Source of the DNA: Rhytidiadelphus loreus
Taxonomy: Eukaryota > Streptophyta > Bryopsida > Hypnales > Hylocomiaceae
Direction: 5' to 3'
Assembly: GCA_947034895.1 (NCBI GenBank)
Contig: OX344764.1
Coordinates: 3,782,001-3,846,000 of the forward strand
DNA length: 64,000 nt
Numbering within the stretch: the first letter of the stretch is position 1; every line of letters starts with the position of its first letter. A program made the position numbers and the translations under genes. Under the pieces are notes generated by a model that had not been told where the DNA came from, did no database searches, and saw only the letters and a program-made list of their open reading frames with translations. This document shows positions 35,188 to 47,360 of this stretch, piece after piece.

Positions 35188-35444
35188 CATTAGAGAAAAT
35201 TTCAGCCCTTTCGAGGGCCGTTTGTTCTTTCCAAATTTGGATTCGCCAATTGACTACATACAAATGTGCAAATGGAGAAAATTTTAGCCCAAATTATCTT
35301 GTCATAGAGAATCTTGCTAGTGAAAGTCAAATTATATGCTCCAATCGATTTGCGATTAAATTTTTTTTTTTTTACTTTTTTTTTTTACTTATTTGCACAT
35401 CAAAAGTCAAACAACCCTCCATAAAGCCCAGATTTTTTCTAATG
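35188..35444. mobile_element. 257-bp MITE of the same end-type as the kinase insertion
   Basis: Ends CATTAGAGAAAATTTCAGCC and, complemented, CATTAGAAAAAATCTGGGCT, continuing to GAGGGCCGTTTG / GAGGGTTGTTTG. These ends resemble those of the insertion at 32,383-33,450. The interior has poly-T tracts and no gene. Confidence 0.75.
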
Positions 35445-37290
35445 AGTGAATCCTAAGTAAACTTAATAATAGTATAATTCAAAAAATCGTATTCATATTA
35501 AGGTTTGGTTTACATCAATTTCAATGGTGTGAGGACAAAAACATTTGAAGGTTTTGAATGGTTGAAATTAAGACGTCTTTGATAAATGAGTTTGTACTAT
35601 AGAATGAGAAGTCACAAGTCTCTAAAATGGTCTAATAATGTTGAGCACATTTTTTTCCAATTTGGTAAAAAGTTCACAAAATTTTGAGCCTTCAAAATTA
35701 TAGTTAGTCTTACAACAAGGAGGTGGAATTGATTGAAATTTTGGGGATCTTTGCTCAATGATGCAAGGTAATTTTGCTCACCTCCCAATACAATTTCAAA
35801 CCATACTAACTTTTTCATACGACGACTAGTGAATTCTCTAGTATGTTAAAATCCTATTTGTGTTACTACATACGAGGCCCCTTTGCAATAGTTGAAATGT
35901 TGCTAATAACACTAAAAACCATTTGAAAGTTTCCCAAAAAAAACATTACTAAAAACGTTGCTCAAAATGAGCCATGTTTTGAAACATGCTTATACAACAT
36001 TTGTTCTCACTTTGGGGAACATTTGTTCCCAACAATTTAACTATTTTTTGGAAGGATAGATAAATAATATCTTATTAATTTGGTCTAATGAGATATCAAT
36101 ATAGATGTACAATATTTATAAGGTGGTACAATTTACCAATATACAATACAACATTATCAAAGTACAAATTTTCGTATTTATATTGTATTTATACAGTATA
36201 TATATGGTATATGAGACAATATAGTTACATACCTTATACATACATTGTATACAATATAATAATGTATACGCGAGTGTATACGCACTATATACAATACAAT
36301 ATATATTTTCTAACACTATACAAATGAAGTATGTGCTGTAAGATGAGAGAGATCTATCTATTGAGGGTAATATGCTTTAAAAGCGTACGTCCATCTTCTT
36401 CAAACCACCCCTATTTTTAGGTGGAGAATGGAGATAGCATGATCCTTGCATGGACCACTTTAGTAATTGAATGCATCGAGGAAAAATTATTTTTCTATTG
36501 CAAGAGCCAATCATTGTCTTCAATTTTGGCACATCTCTTCACAAGTTGCAAGTAGACAAATTTGGGAAGACCTATATACAGTCACAAATAGGTGCCTATA
36601 CCCTGAATCTTTGAAAACTTATAAGTAATTCAGAAATGCTTGGAAAAATACAAAACCACTTGTGTTAGGTTCCACATCTATTTTTCTTTCTTTGAAAAAT
36701 GATCTAAAAATAATTTTGTCCATGGAAGCGTATGAAAAAGGCGAACCAGCCCTTAAATGGTCGCTCTTAGAGCATACTATCTACCTTATACTTCATAGGA
36801 TTCTCACCAAGGACAATGCTTATGAAATAATGTCCTCAACAAAGAATGAAGATGGAGACTACATCAGAAACACTGAAACAACGTTTTCGTACCTAAACCG
36901 CTAAACGTTGCTTTTCACCTCCTCGTTAATTTATTTCTAAGTACAAACGTTCCTCACTATTCCCTCAAAGTTGCTCATTGTTGAAACCGTTGCATACACT
37001 GAGGTAGTGTTGATTTGCTTACAAGAGCATCGAGAAATCGAACGTCACAGTAACTATGATCACCACTTCTAGAAGTGGTTACCGCCTAGCTGGTTTGCAA
37101 GGCCATTCCAAGAAATAGCTAGATCGAATTCAATTCATGGGAACACGCTTCACCTAATTTGCATGAGTTGAAGTTCAACTTCTTGCTTGTGATATTGGGC
37201 TGATCAATACGAAATGAAACAAGAGTTGAGGTCAAGTGCTACATGAGTTGGTATTAATCAAAAGCAATCGTACCTGAAATGAAGCGAGAT
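35445..37290. other. AT-rich spacer with TATAC-type low complexity, no gene recognised
   Basis: From 36,160 to 36,310 the sequence is almost pure A/T with repeated GTATAC and ATACAATA units able to form many cruciforms. An 80-codon frame at 36,662-36,904 has no ATG-initiated homologous look or domain and is left uncalled. Confidence 0.5.
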
Positions 37291-38674
37291 CAGTGATGTC
37301 CGCAACGTGCTGCGGAAGTGTTCTCCTGAAACGCGCAGCTACACCTTCGCCAACTCAATCATATATATGTCGCTCCGAAGCTTCTGCGCGTGGCGCCAGA
37401 ATCGTCCACAACGCCACCAAAATCGCAGTCACACCACCATTGACCAATTTCGTGGCGCCAAGTACACGACTCTTGCACTAATGCACGACTCTTGCTGTTG
37501 ACTAGTAAGATTGAAAGAGAGAGATTGAGCAAGGAGTAGGAAACAGCAACAGAGCGCAACCCTGAAGAAGTAGAACTGTGAAGCGAAAGAAGAACGCGCG
37601 CCGGTCCTGTACGTTGCTGAAACCCCAGTTTCCACAAACCACGAGCACAGGTGAGCCCGAGGAGTGGTAAGCAGGCAATTCGTGGGAGTTGACGGAGTCT
37701 TGGGCTCCTAGCTAGCTGACTCTCCGGCCGTCTACTACGTACTGCACTGTCAGTACTGCAGTACGTAGTGAAGGAAGTTTTCGGTTTGCGTTCTTGGACT
37801 TTCACGACAGGAAGTACATCATTTGGAATTTGCAATTATTGGATAGTTTGCAATTACTTGGAAATTGGGAACTGCAATTGGCCTTGAGTGAAAATTGGTG
37901 CGGGCTAGCTTGGGCTTAGGGTGCATCAGCTCCGATCGTGAGAAAGCCCCAACTTCGATTCCTGCGACTGGCGCGCTTGATCGAAGAGAATGGGAATCTA
38001 CTTTGCTGCAAGATAATTATGAAGTGTGTAAGTTTTTGTTGCGTATTAATTGCAGGACTGGAATCTGGCAGGTGATTTAGAAGAAGCTGGACCCACTGAT
38101 ATGTCGTCATGCATGGTGGACAGTGGCCAATTTAAAGGGCAGTTATAGAACTACTATGCCCCGATCGAATATTATATTTGTGGTGAGCTGTTTCAAATTC
38201 AGTACGAGTACGTCAAAACTCTTGTCCACTCTCGAGACGAAGAAACCTCATAAAATGAGTTATCTTACAATTAAAGAAAAAACTTTAAGACTTGAGAGTA
38301 ACATGTAACAGTCTTCAGGACAACATCTATTGTGAGAAGGATGCCAAATTGCCAATGGCCTCGCATTTTTCATTCCAAGACAAGCACCAAGCATAATTCA
38401 CTTCAGTTGCAAACTCTGGGAAATCAATTGAATTAATTGGTAGAGCACGGTGAAGGATGAGTGCTCGGGAGTGGCATGTCTACGCTACATGTTTTCTCCA
38501 ATACTTTTCCGTTCCCTTAGAACTTTCCATTGGATTCGTCCACCGTCTTCTCCACTACTATTTCCACCATTCAAATGCTGGACAAGTGCACTTGCGGTGG
38601 AGCCACATGGCTGGAGTGCAGATCGTGGGAATGGACGTAGTCCCCGGAGGAGCTGTGCGTGGTGACCCCACCGT
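37290..38674. other. Less AT-rich segment with a strong palindrome, no exon recognised
   Basis: Base composition resembles the promoter/5' UTR zones of real genes here. ACTACGTACTGCA at 37,734 is complemented exactly by TGCAGTACGTAGT at 37,757 with a 10-bp gap. Overlapping open frames on both strands (37,359-37,835 and 38,450-38,786) have no recognisable domain. A decayed gene is possible. Confidence 0.4.
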
Positions 38675-41600
38675 CGACAGTGGCACTGTACTGTACAAGA
38701 GTGGGACAGAAGTTTGCATTTTCAAGACTTGGTCTTTGGGGACACTCAATCAGACTTTACTTCGAAGTTCGAACCGATCAATGTGAATTAAAGTTTGCCA
38801 CTGGATTTTCTGCAAGTGAGCTTGATTGCGTTTGTGGTAATTTGGCTGCATACGCCCTGAGAAAGCACATCTTCCTGCGACCTCTGCCGTTTGATCGACC
38901 GAATGTAGAGCTAGTTAGCTTCTCGATCACAAACAAAGCTCAGTCATTGATGAAGTTTCTCAATGTTTGATTGATTCGTGTATCTCAGGTACCTAAACCC
39001 TAAACCGGTTCTACTTTCTCTTTCTTCCCATCACACGTTGACAGTCACACCGAGCTCATCCATTCAACGGCCCAACTTCAACAGTCTTCCGAGCGACTGC
39101 TGTACATAATATGTATATTATATATATCAATTGTCAAGCTTACTTTTCTATTTTATTGAATGTGATGTTGATGAACGCATTAGAGGTCATTCAATGTGTT
39201 TTGCGTGAGACTTTATTCAGTTTTTTGGAACATCCGTGTCGCATTGGAGTTTACTTGAGAAAAGAAACTGCTTAGAGAAGGTAGACTGAGGAATCAGCGT
39301 CTCCGCAATCACATTCTATAAATCATCCATGACGGAGAATGCAAACAATCTGTTTGTAAGTGGAAGTCAGGTAGTAGCACTTGATAGCTACACATTTTCT
39401 GAGGACCTACAGATCTATTTTTATAATGAAATCATTAGCCATTCACAGAGAAAACCAACCCAAGTGAATTCATAAATTTTCATAAACATTTGAGTAATAT
39501 TTTTTCTAAAATTTCAAAGTTGAAGTCACATTAGTGAACCTACAATTGACAATAGTCAGAATGGACATGCGTCAAGCACAAAATGCTTGACCTCCCACTG
39601 GTTGCTTCCAAGAGCTCTTCAACTTCCATTGGCTATTTCAAATGTTGTGACAATTTTAAAGCAATTATAGTTTCATTTTCAACATTCCTCTAGGTGTCCA
39701 TAAACGCATCATTGTCTTTGAACAAAGTCTTTGTGCACTATGTTCCATCAACCTTTAATTAAAAAGGTGAAAGTGAACCTCAAACTTGAATTTTTTTGCC
39801 ACATATGCCATTGAAATTATAAATTATATGATGGAAAATAACTGGTGCTCCTACAAGTACCTATACAACAATGTGAAGAGGTAAGTGATCATTTTTTGAG
39901 GCATGCAAATTATTTCAGAGTCAATTAGCGTACACAAACTAGTTCTTTTCCTTGCTTGTGCCAAATGACCCCTTTCATTCTTGTCAATCCTACTTCATAA
40001 GATAGTTGCAATAAGTATCATGCTTGAAAGAATAGATCCACTAGGGAGCAAAGAAAACTAGCAAATATACTAAGAGAGTCTATATCCCTTTCATTGTGTA
40101 CTTACAAATTTGAGCTGCAAGAGGCTCTCTGACTCATTTTATAGTGTAGTTGTGCAAAGATATAATCATCTAACCTATTTCAAGGTAAGGGACTAGGGCT
40201 CAATCTCCAAGTAGAAACAAGCCACTGTACAAAAGAAACTACTCTGAAAGCTCTTTCATGAAACTACAGATGTAGCTTGTGTTCATGCAATATTTGCTCC
40301 GATCCCCTCGAATCTACAAAACATAAAATAAGGAAAGAAAGCTCTTGGGTACCCATGCCTGTCCAGATGATCAATCCATTCAAGATATGCATTAACAAAC
40401 TAAGCATATCTTGTAGGTGTTACGTTCCATTACTTCACCAAATGGCACCACCGCATGCAAATGACATGTTTTTGCCCAACGTACGAATGAACCAAGAATT
40501 CCTGCACTACTGTAGGAATTCTGGACACCAGGCAGTATTTGACGTACATCGCATAGATGAGCTCTTCCCACAAGCTTTGGAATCAGAGGAAGTACTTCTT
40601 CTTCTTCAGGTCGTGCTTTTAGTGCCACACAGCAACACCATAGAAGATTGGCATTTGAATTCAACCTTGCAATTGAACATGGGAAAACAACGCATGAACG
40701 GCAGTGTGCAGTACAGTGGTGGGACAAAAGTTTTCGGTTCCAAGACTCGGTCTTTGCGGACACGGCCAAGCAGTGCCATTCGATACTTTGCCATTGGAAT
40801 TGCAAATTGCTAACTCAACTATAGGCTGGTACCACCATAGGATCGGGGTGCATACGAGCTTCCTGATGTGGACAACAGTTCGACCTGTGACTGCCCTGCC
40901 GGCCGTTGGACCGAGTACAGAGCTAGCTTCTCTCCCAAATAGGACGGCCAGCGACGAAGCTTCTCGATGTTCAATTGTTTGATTGATTAGTGTTTCAATC
41001 TCAGGTTCTACTTTTCTCTTTCGTCCCATCACACGTCGATGATCACACCCCACTTCACAATTCTCTCCCAATGTACGGCGGTTTTCTCAAGATTAAGTAC
41101 TGGTCTGTTTCATTGAATGGGATAATGTAGATGCAAGCATTTGAGGAATGCTTTTGCGTGAGACTCGACTAGCTAGAGAAAAGAGACTGCTCGGGGAATG
41201 TCGAGGGTACTAATTAACAGCTAGCGTCTCAATCAATCACATTTCATACATCGAACATTGATGGCGGCCGGGAGAATGCAAACAGTCTGTCCCCGGAACA
41301 TTGAAGCGAAGTAAGTAAGGGAGCAGCACGTAATGGCTACACTTCTTTTGATCCCACTATCTCGGAGGACCTGTGGATCCTTCTTTTTTGGATGAAGTCC
41401 ATAGCCATTCAAAGGGAAAAAACAACCAACCCAAGTTATAATTTTTCAAAATTTCAATAAAACTTTACGAAATTGCAGGGTTGGAATCATAGGATTGATC
41501 TGCTATTTATACTAGACTGTGCTTGAATAGGCTTGTGTCAAATTATACAAAATGTTGAACTCCCATCAGTTGCTCCAATTGAAAGACCTCTTCAACTTCC

Positions 41601-41710
41601 ATTGTCTGTCCTTAAAAAGTTGTGATGATTTTGGAGTAAGTTAATGTAGTTTGATTGACAACTCAAATCTAGGTGTTCATCTACGCATCCCAATCTTCCG
41701 GTTGCTGCCA
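38675..41710 (+). repeat. Pair of ~1-kb direct duplicates 2.0 kb apart
   Basis: 38,675-39,740 and 40,690-41,710 share, in order, GTGGGACA.AAGTTT, CAAGACT.GGTCTTTG, AGAGCTAG.TAGCTTCTC, TTTGATTGATT, TTCTACTTTCTCTTTC, CCATCACACGT, TTTTGCGTGAGACT, GAGAATGCAAACA.TCTGT, GCTACACTT..., CAACCAACCCAAGT and CTCTTCAACTTCCATTG. Offset is about 2,017 bp. A third very degenerate copy lies at 44,310-44,420. Open frames inside differ between copies, so coding function is not supported. Confidence 0.75.
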
Positions 41711-41960
41711 CAGAACTACCTTCGTAAGGAATTTCATTAAAATGGCATATTCCATGCGCCATTTTTGTCTAAACTGTAAAAGTGTCATCTAGGATTGGTA
41801 AAGATTTCAAACATCTTGGACAAATATAGATTTCAGATCACATAGTTTGAACCATAAAAGTACCATTTAAGACTAGTATAGATTTCAGACATCTAGGATT
41901 CATGTGCATTTTAGACCGCTTGAACTGTAAAAACTGCCGAAGTCGTGGAATGGCACCATT

Positions 41961-42530
41961 TTAACCCCTAACGGCCCTAAGCACTCGAGTGACCATTTTA
42001 TGGTCACTGTCCAACTTTGGGCAGAATTTTTGGGCAGATAAAACATTTTTTCAATTTTCTCTTTTCTTTTCTTAAGAGATTGGATTGTCTTTCAATATGT
42101 ATATTCAAAACTAAGATCCCTACGGTCAAACAAAAATTATAAGAGATATAGCACAAAGAATTTTGAATTGGCTAGTATTGAAAAACTTACTATTTGGAAA
42201 AAGTGTTCATGTTCTCTTTACTAGATCTTATGCATTTTTCACAAATCAATAGAAACCACTATTTTGACCAATCAAAAAGAAATTCAAATGCTAAAGATAG
42301 AAATTGTATTTTTGGTGAATTTTTGAAGTTATCTCTTTAAAAATACAATTTCAAAATTCATTTGAAGAGAATATAAAAATAATTTTAAATTTTTGACCGT
42401 ATGGATACTTTCTACTTTTCATGCTTTACATTATCTTCTTTGATGCAAACTTCAAAAAAGTTATAGAACTTATATTTTATAATACATTTGTATTTTGTTC
42501 AAACCCCTTGGGCTTTTAGGGGTTAATGAA
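41961..42530. mobile_element. Candidate MITE with TTAACCCCTAA ends
   Basis: TTAACCCCTAACGGCC at 41,961 is matched in reverse complement by CTTTTAGGGGTTAATG ending 42,528. Arms are only about 20 bp and there is no ORF. Similar ends appear near 6,630, 17,832, 18,570 and 25,720. Confidence 0.4.
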
Positions 42531-42953
42531 ATTCTCCATCTTTGGAAAAAGTTTTTGTCAATGATTCCTTAGGTTCCACCATTTCCATTACCACAATTAA
42601 CCATACTAACCTTCTCAATAAAATACAAGAAAGAGTTTTCTTATATTACGAGATTAAAAGAACTATCCAAACATATTCATGGTTTGATTCTTTCTATTGG
42701 TTTATTTTGTTCCTTTCTATTAGCTTTGTAAGTGTTTTTCTTAAAACCAATAGATCCAAACATATATATCATATAAAAGCAGCTACTTTTGGCAATGAAG
42801 GCATTAACCTTGAAATGCTAGAGATATGATCAATGTTCTTTAAATGATTTCAAGGAGGTGTCTAAGATGGAAAGAAACAATGTTTTATCCCCAAAAAATT
42901 CAAAATGGAATTGTTTGAATAAAATAATTTTCAATGAATAGTGTTGGATATGA

Positions 42954-43158
42954 ACACTATAAGAGAAAGGGTTGTTTGAGTATAGTCCTAATAGCATAGT
43001 CCTATAAACAATGATCTTTTACGAGATTTTCAGTAAAATATTACATAGAACAGATTTACATCTAGTAAAATTTTACTAAAAATCTCCTAAAAGGTAATTA
43101 ATTAAAAGACTATACTACTAGAACTATACTTCAAATGACCCTTTCTCTTGTAATAGAA
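42954..43158. mobile_element. ~205-bp hairpin MITE
   Basis: TATAAGAGAAAGGGTTGTTTG on the left pairs with CAAATGACCCTTTCTCTTGTAAT on the right, continuing through AGTATAGTCCTA / ACTAGAACTATACT and GAGATTTTCAGTAAAAT / TTTTACTAAAAATCTCC to the centre. A single related arm is at 27,172-27,290. Confidence 0.75.
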
Positions 43159-43194
43159 TGCGTTATCAACATTTTTTTACTTTCCTCCATAAAA

Positions 43195-43450
43195 AAAGGT
43201 AATCTACAAATCACTATGTAGTGTATTTTGGCAATTTCTACTATTTTCTCTTGACTTGATTTTAGCCATGGCAATTATTATTTTGAATTTAAGTCCATTT
43301 AATGAAATGAAGCTTGTCAAGTTTAGTTTCTATTACAATTTGAAATTTTCCTAAAATTCAATATTTTATTGTAATTTGAACTTTGAGCCTATTACCACAG
43401 ATTGTTGGTTTTCTAATTTTAGAATAACATGGTGAATTTCTTTGCACCAT
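43195..43450 (+). repeat. Solo arm of the foldback family
   Basis: TAGTGTATTTTGGC, TTTCTACTATTTTCTCTTGA, TTTTGAATTTAAGT, AGCTTGTCAAGT, CAATATTTTAT and GGTTTTCTAATTTTAG match the left arm of 2,913-3,192 in the same order and orientation. No second arm was found nearby. Confidence 0.7.
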
Positions 43451-44900
43451 GATTTTCATGTGTAGTTGTATTTTTAAGCATATTTTTTATTTAAAAATTC
43501 ACAACAATTCTAATTTTTTTATGACATATAGAAGACATGTAATTAACCTCTTTGAAAAATAAATACAAAAATATTAATTCATTTATCAAGTTGCAAAATG
43601 GGAATAAATAGAGAGTAAGAAAAAATTTGAAATTTGAAAAAGTGGACATAGGCCTATCTTTTCAAGCATTAGATGTTATTCGGGGGGTGGGGGGTGGAGG
43701 GCTATTTTAGGTTGTTCCCAGCTTCGTTCCCCTGGGCCCTATCGAACGCAATTGACAGTTGTTGTTTTTAAAAAAAAAAATTTAAGTTCTTAAAATGGAA
43801 AACAAAGTTAAATTTTTTTTTTTTTTTTTTTTTTGAAAAAGTCGACGTGGCAATCGCTTGGCCAGGTCAGCAAGCCCTGTGAACGGCTAGTTTCGTCCAA
43901 TTTTCCACTTGGAAACTCGCGGCCCTTCCCGGTAGGGAAATCTCATCTAATGATTAAGAATTTAACTCAAGAGAAATGCCCACATCACAGGGGTAGTCAA
44001 CTAAAAAGTTCTATATAATTATTTAGACTCTAACATTTAGAGTTGGTAGTTGCAATAATTCTTTGCAATTTCAAATTTTTTCAAAAGATTTAAATGATGT
44101 AGAAAGAAATCTAGCCAAGCTTCATTTTCTTTGTTCAAATCAAATACCAAAAATAATTATATTGAAAGTTACAATCTAGGTTGACCAAAGTGCATTCACT
44201 TTTAGGATGCATGGATATTTTTGAGTTGAGGGTTAATGACATTTGGCATCCACACAACTTGAAATTTGGGTTCATCAAAGCTTGAGCTTCTCTTGAGAAT
44301 AACTACATGCCATTGATAGACTTTCTCAATATTTGATAATGAAACTATTGAAGGCTCTTCTACTTTCTCTTCACCCATCAAACCTCAATTGATGCCATCA
44401 CACCAAGCATGACAAGAGACACACGTAGGGCTTCCATTGATCGGTTTAGAGTTTAGTTTCTACTTGAGGAGACTAGGCTTGTGTAGTTCCTTTGTAATTT
44501 TGTATTTGATGTGGTTAGGTTATTGGTTGCATTGTTGAAAGAGATATTTTTAGAAGAAGGTTGCAACTCAACATGCCAAGTGACAACCAAGGCATTTTTT
44601 GTGAAGATTGGTGCTTGAATTTGTTCCGTTTGACTCAAGTTGCAAGATATGTAGTTGTAATTCAAGAATACATGTTGGATGTGATCAAATCTTAGACTTT
44701 TACTATGTCCAATGTGGTAAAAATGCTTTAAGCAATATGAGGACAACCAAGACCATCTACCTTGTCAAGTAAGCTTCAACATTTGAATTGCAACCTCCAA
44801 AGATCATCTTTCCAACAAACTTTAGATTTGGGAATCCTTCTCCAATTGATGCATATTTATATGTGGTGTTGCCCTTTGCATTTGAAAAATTCATGAAAAC
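43451..44900. other. Repeat debris, no gene
   Basis: Includes a MITE fragment at 43,690-43,950 with long A and T homopolymers and the GACGTGGCAA block shared with 34,430-35,018, and the degenerate third copy of the 38,675/40,690 repeat at 44,310-44,420. Confidence 0.45.
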
Positions 44901-46125
44901 ATCAGAGTTGGCAGAAGAACGAGGAAGTCAATGGATTTTTCCATCTAATCCAAAGAACATATAGTAGATCAACAATGTTCCTTTGTATGTGAAAAGTGCT
45001 AGTTGGTCTAAGCATTCATATTTTGAAGTTTAGCAAACTTTATATTAATTAATGAACATCACTATACTTGAAGAGTTGAAATGATGTCCAAGTCTACATG
45101 AATTTTTCGCATTCTATTTGAATTGCTTGGTTGAGTTGGATAACACATTCTAAACACCAATCAACTTGAAAATCTTCTTGTACCATATAGATTCTTTCCT
45201 AAAATACACATCCTCTTGAACATCACAACAAAATGTCCACTTGGTTAGGTACAACTAAAATTAGCACTTTCAAAAACATTTAGTCTATCCAAAAGGTGGT
45301 CAAAGATGGCCCACTAAGAGACTTTGGAATCTTTGTTCACCCCCTCCAAAAGATCCAATAGAAATGAAGAGAGACTAAATAATAATAGGAGTCATGCTCA
45401 AATGTTGAAATTGTCAAGTTCAATTTTGCATTTTACACTAGCAATGTCTGTTTCCTTTCAGATGCAGATTATAGACACAAATATGTTCTTTCTTATCAAA
45501 TACGCAAGAGATCAAGGAAGTCAATAGACTAGTTGCACACTTGCTCTAAATATGAGTTAATATTGTCGTGAGCTCCATCAAGTTACAAATCTTGATAATC
45601 TTCAGTTTTCTTTCTAAGTTTTTGTTAGGAATGCAAATGTATGTACGCTTTGCATTTAGGTTGGAATATCTGAAATTCTTCAGTTCAAGCTTTTGGTGAC
45701 AAGTGCACTACCTCTTGCACTTCCACCTCTCCAAACTGTGGTCTGTATTGAATTTAGATTTTGACTGCAAAGTTGTTCATTTCATTTACAACGTTTGTAT
45801 CTTTTCTACACACGGGTTCTTGCAACTCTTCTTGTTCTAATTTTTCTATTCAACATCTTTCTGAATGATCAACTGTAACGGTCATCGGCTCAGATAATAT
45901 ATGGATGCGATAGAGTTTGATCTCATCACCAAGGACTTGAACAGAGGGATAATTCCTAATTCGAACCCTTCATTAGCAACTAACGCCTTGCTTGAATCGA
46001 GAATGGAATCACGATGTCTTTGGGATCCTCACCACTCAAGTTTATGCAGTTGCATTTCAAATCTGCGTAAACTCTTTCCTCTGCTCATTTCAATGAATCC
46101 TTTTGCAAATCTCATTTGAAAAGTA
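44901..46125 (+). pseudogene. Decayed coding region, possibly NLR-related
   Basis: Short + frames such as FPSNPKNI, LPFAFEKFMKTSEL (about 44,870-44,960), and a 72-codon frame at 45,901-46,119 starting MDAIEFDLITKDLNRG look protein-like but are broken. 45,975-46,110 is homologous to 29,030-29,160. The NLR suggestion rests on weak resemblance of DAIEFDLITKDLNRG to an NB-ARC kinase-2/RNBS region and is inference. Confidence 0.3.
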
Positions 46126-46586
46126 GTTTGATTCTAACAAAGAACTATAATTGAGTCATGGCCAAACGGAATTTTCGCCTTGCAATGCATCTAACAAATG
46201 TCTATCTCATCGTTCTTGGTGTTCTACGTCTTCTATCATTATTATTTTATTGAAATTCTGTCAGTTACAATTTTACTTTGTTTTGTAGATAAAAATGAGA
46301 GTGGCGTCAGTTTAGATAGTGCAACCATAGTGTAGTTATAGTACAAATGTAGTCATTTATTCTTGTATTGTAACCAAACTAGTGATTTTTGTAATGAATA
46401 TTGTATATGACTCCAATGTTACTATTTCTATCATTTTTCTGAATCATATATTGGAGTCCATGTTGTACTCTTATCCAACTACACAATGACTGTATGACTG
46501 GCCACACTAGTCATCATTTTGAAGAATGACTCCTTAAGCACACATTCATGACTTTGTTAATTACTACACTCAACTTAGAAATCACT

Positions 46587-46715
46587 TGGAAATGACTACG
46601 GCAGTCTATATAATGACTACAAAATAATTACAGCAGCCTATATAATGACTACAACAACCTACAAAATGACTACAGCAGGCTACATAATGACTACAACAAC
46701 CTACATAATGACTAG
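46587..46715 (+). repeat. 21-bp minisatellite
   Basis: Five units of the form AATGACTACAACAACCTACAT run head to tail, one carrying an 11-bp partial duplication, ending at AATGACTAG. ATGACT motifs are also scattered for 250 bp to the left. Confidence 0.85.
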
Positions 46716-47360
46716 CAGGGGATTGAATATTTCCCACGTTAGTTTAAAATTCCTTTGACATCAAATAGGATCACTCCAAAACCAACCAATAAAAACCCAC
46801 CAACTTAGCATGCTAGATCTATAGCCATGTGGCAAGGCACCATTGGAGGTGCCATCTATAATCACATCCTAATGAAGTTCCACATCAGCATAGGATGAAA
46901 AAAAATGCTCATGGTATAAATGACTAGTTTGTCCGTAATTACTCGTTCTCTATGACTTTGAGTCCAAAATCTAGATTTAGTCATTTTATTGTCATAAATG
47001 TCCCAAATGACTGGTTATGCAATCAAAAACATTAGTCATTGATAGCCTATTTTCTACTAGTATTTCTTCATTTCATGAACTATTGTGAGGACTCCTTTGG
47101 AATTTCTTTGGGATATTGGTAACCAGCTAATTCTTGTAATTTAAAACATTAGACCGGATAGACTCAATGGTTCAGAATAATGTGTAGTAGGTTGCACTTC
47201 TTTATACACATTGGCTTAGCCGGTTTTGATAGTTCAAGTAGTTTAGACACAATCTCATAGATCTAGATAGTTCAAACAACGATGTTTGGCTTTGTCTACA
47301 ATATTGGACGCCAACCAAAAATTAGCCCAGAATTCAGGCCACATTTTTTAAAATTTGTCT
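46716..47360. other. No gene seen; possible CACTA-type right end
   Basis: TTTTCTACTAGT at about 47,048-47,059 is identical to the right end of the CACTA-type element at 48,851-49,981. A convincing left partner was not found (ACTAGCAGGGGATT at 46,711 is weak). Confidence 0.35.

Noticed and set aside
36116..36327. Tyr/Ile-rich open frames on both strands
   Set aside because: They are translations of TATAC-type low-complexity DNA.
37359..37835. 158-codon minus-strand open frame in a GC-richer segment
   Set aside because: Low-complexity Arg/Ser/Leu content, overlapping frames on both strands and no domain; openness is explained by base composition.
46711..47059. Second CACTA element left of the promoter copy P1
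   Set aside because: The right end TTTTCTACTAGT is good, but the best left end (ACTAGCAGGGGATT) lacks CACTA and no matching 3-bp flank exists.
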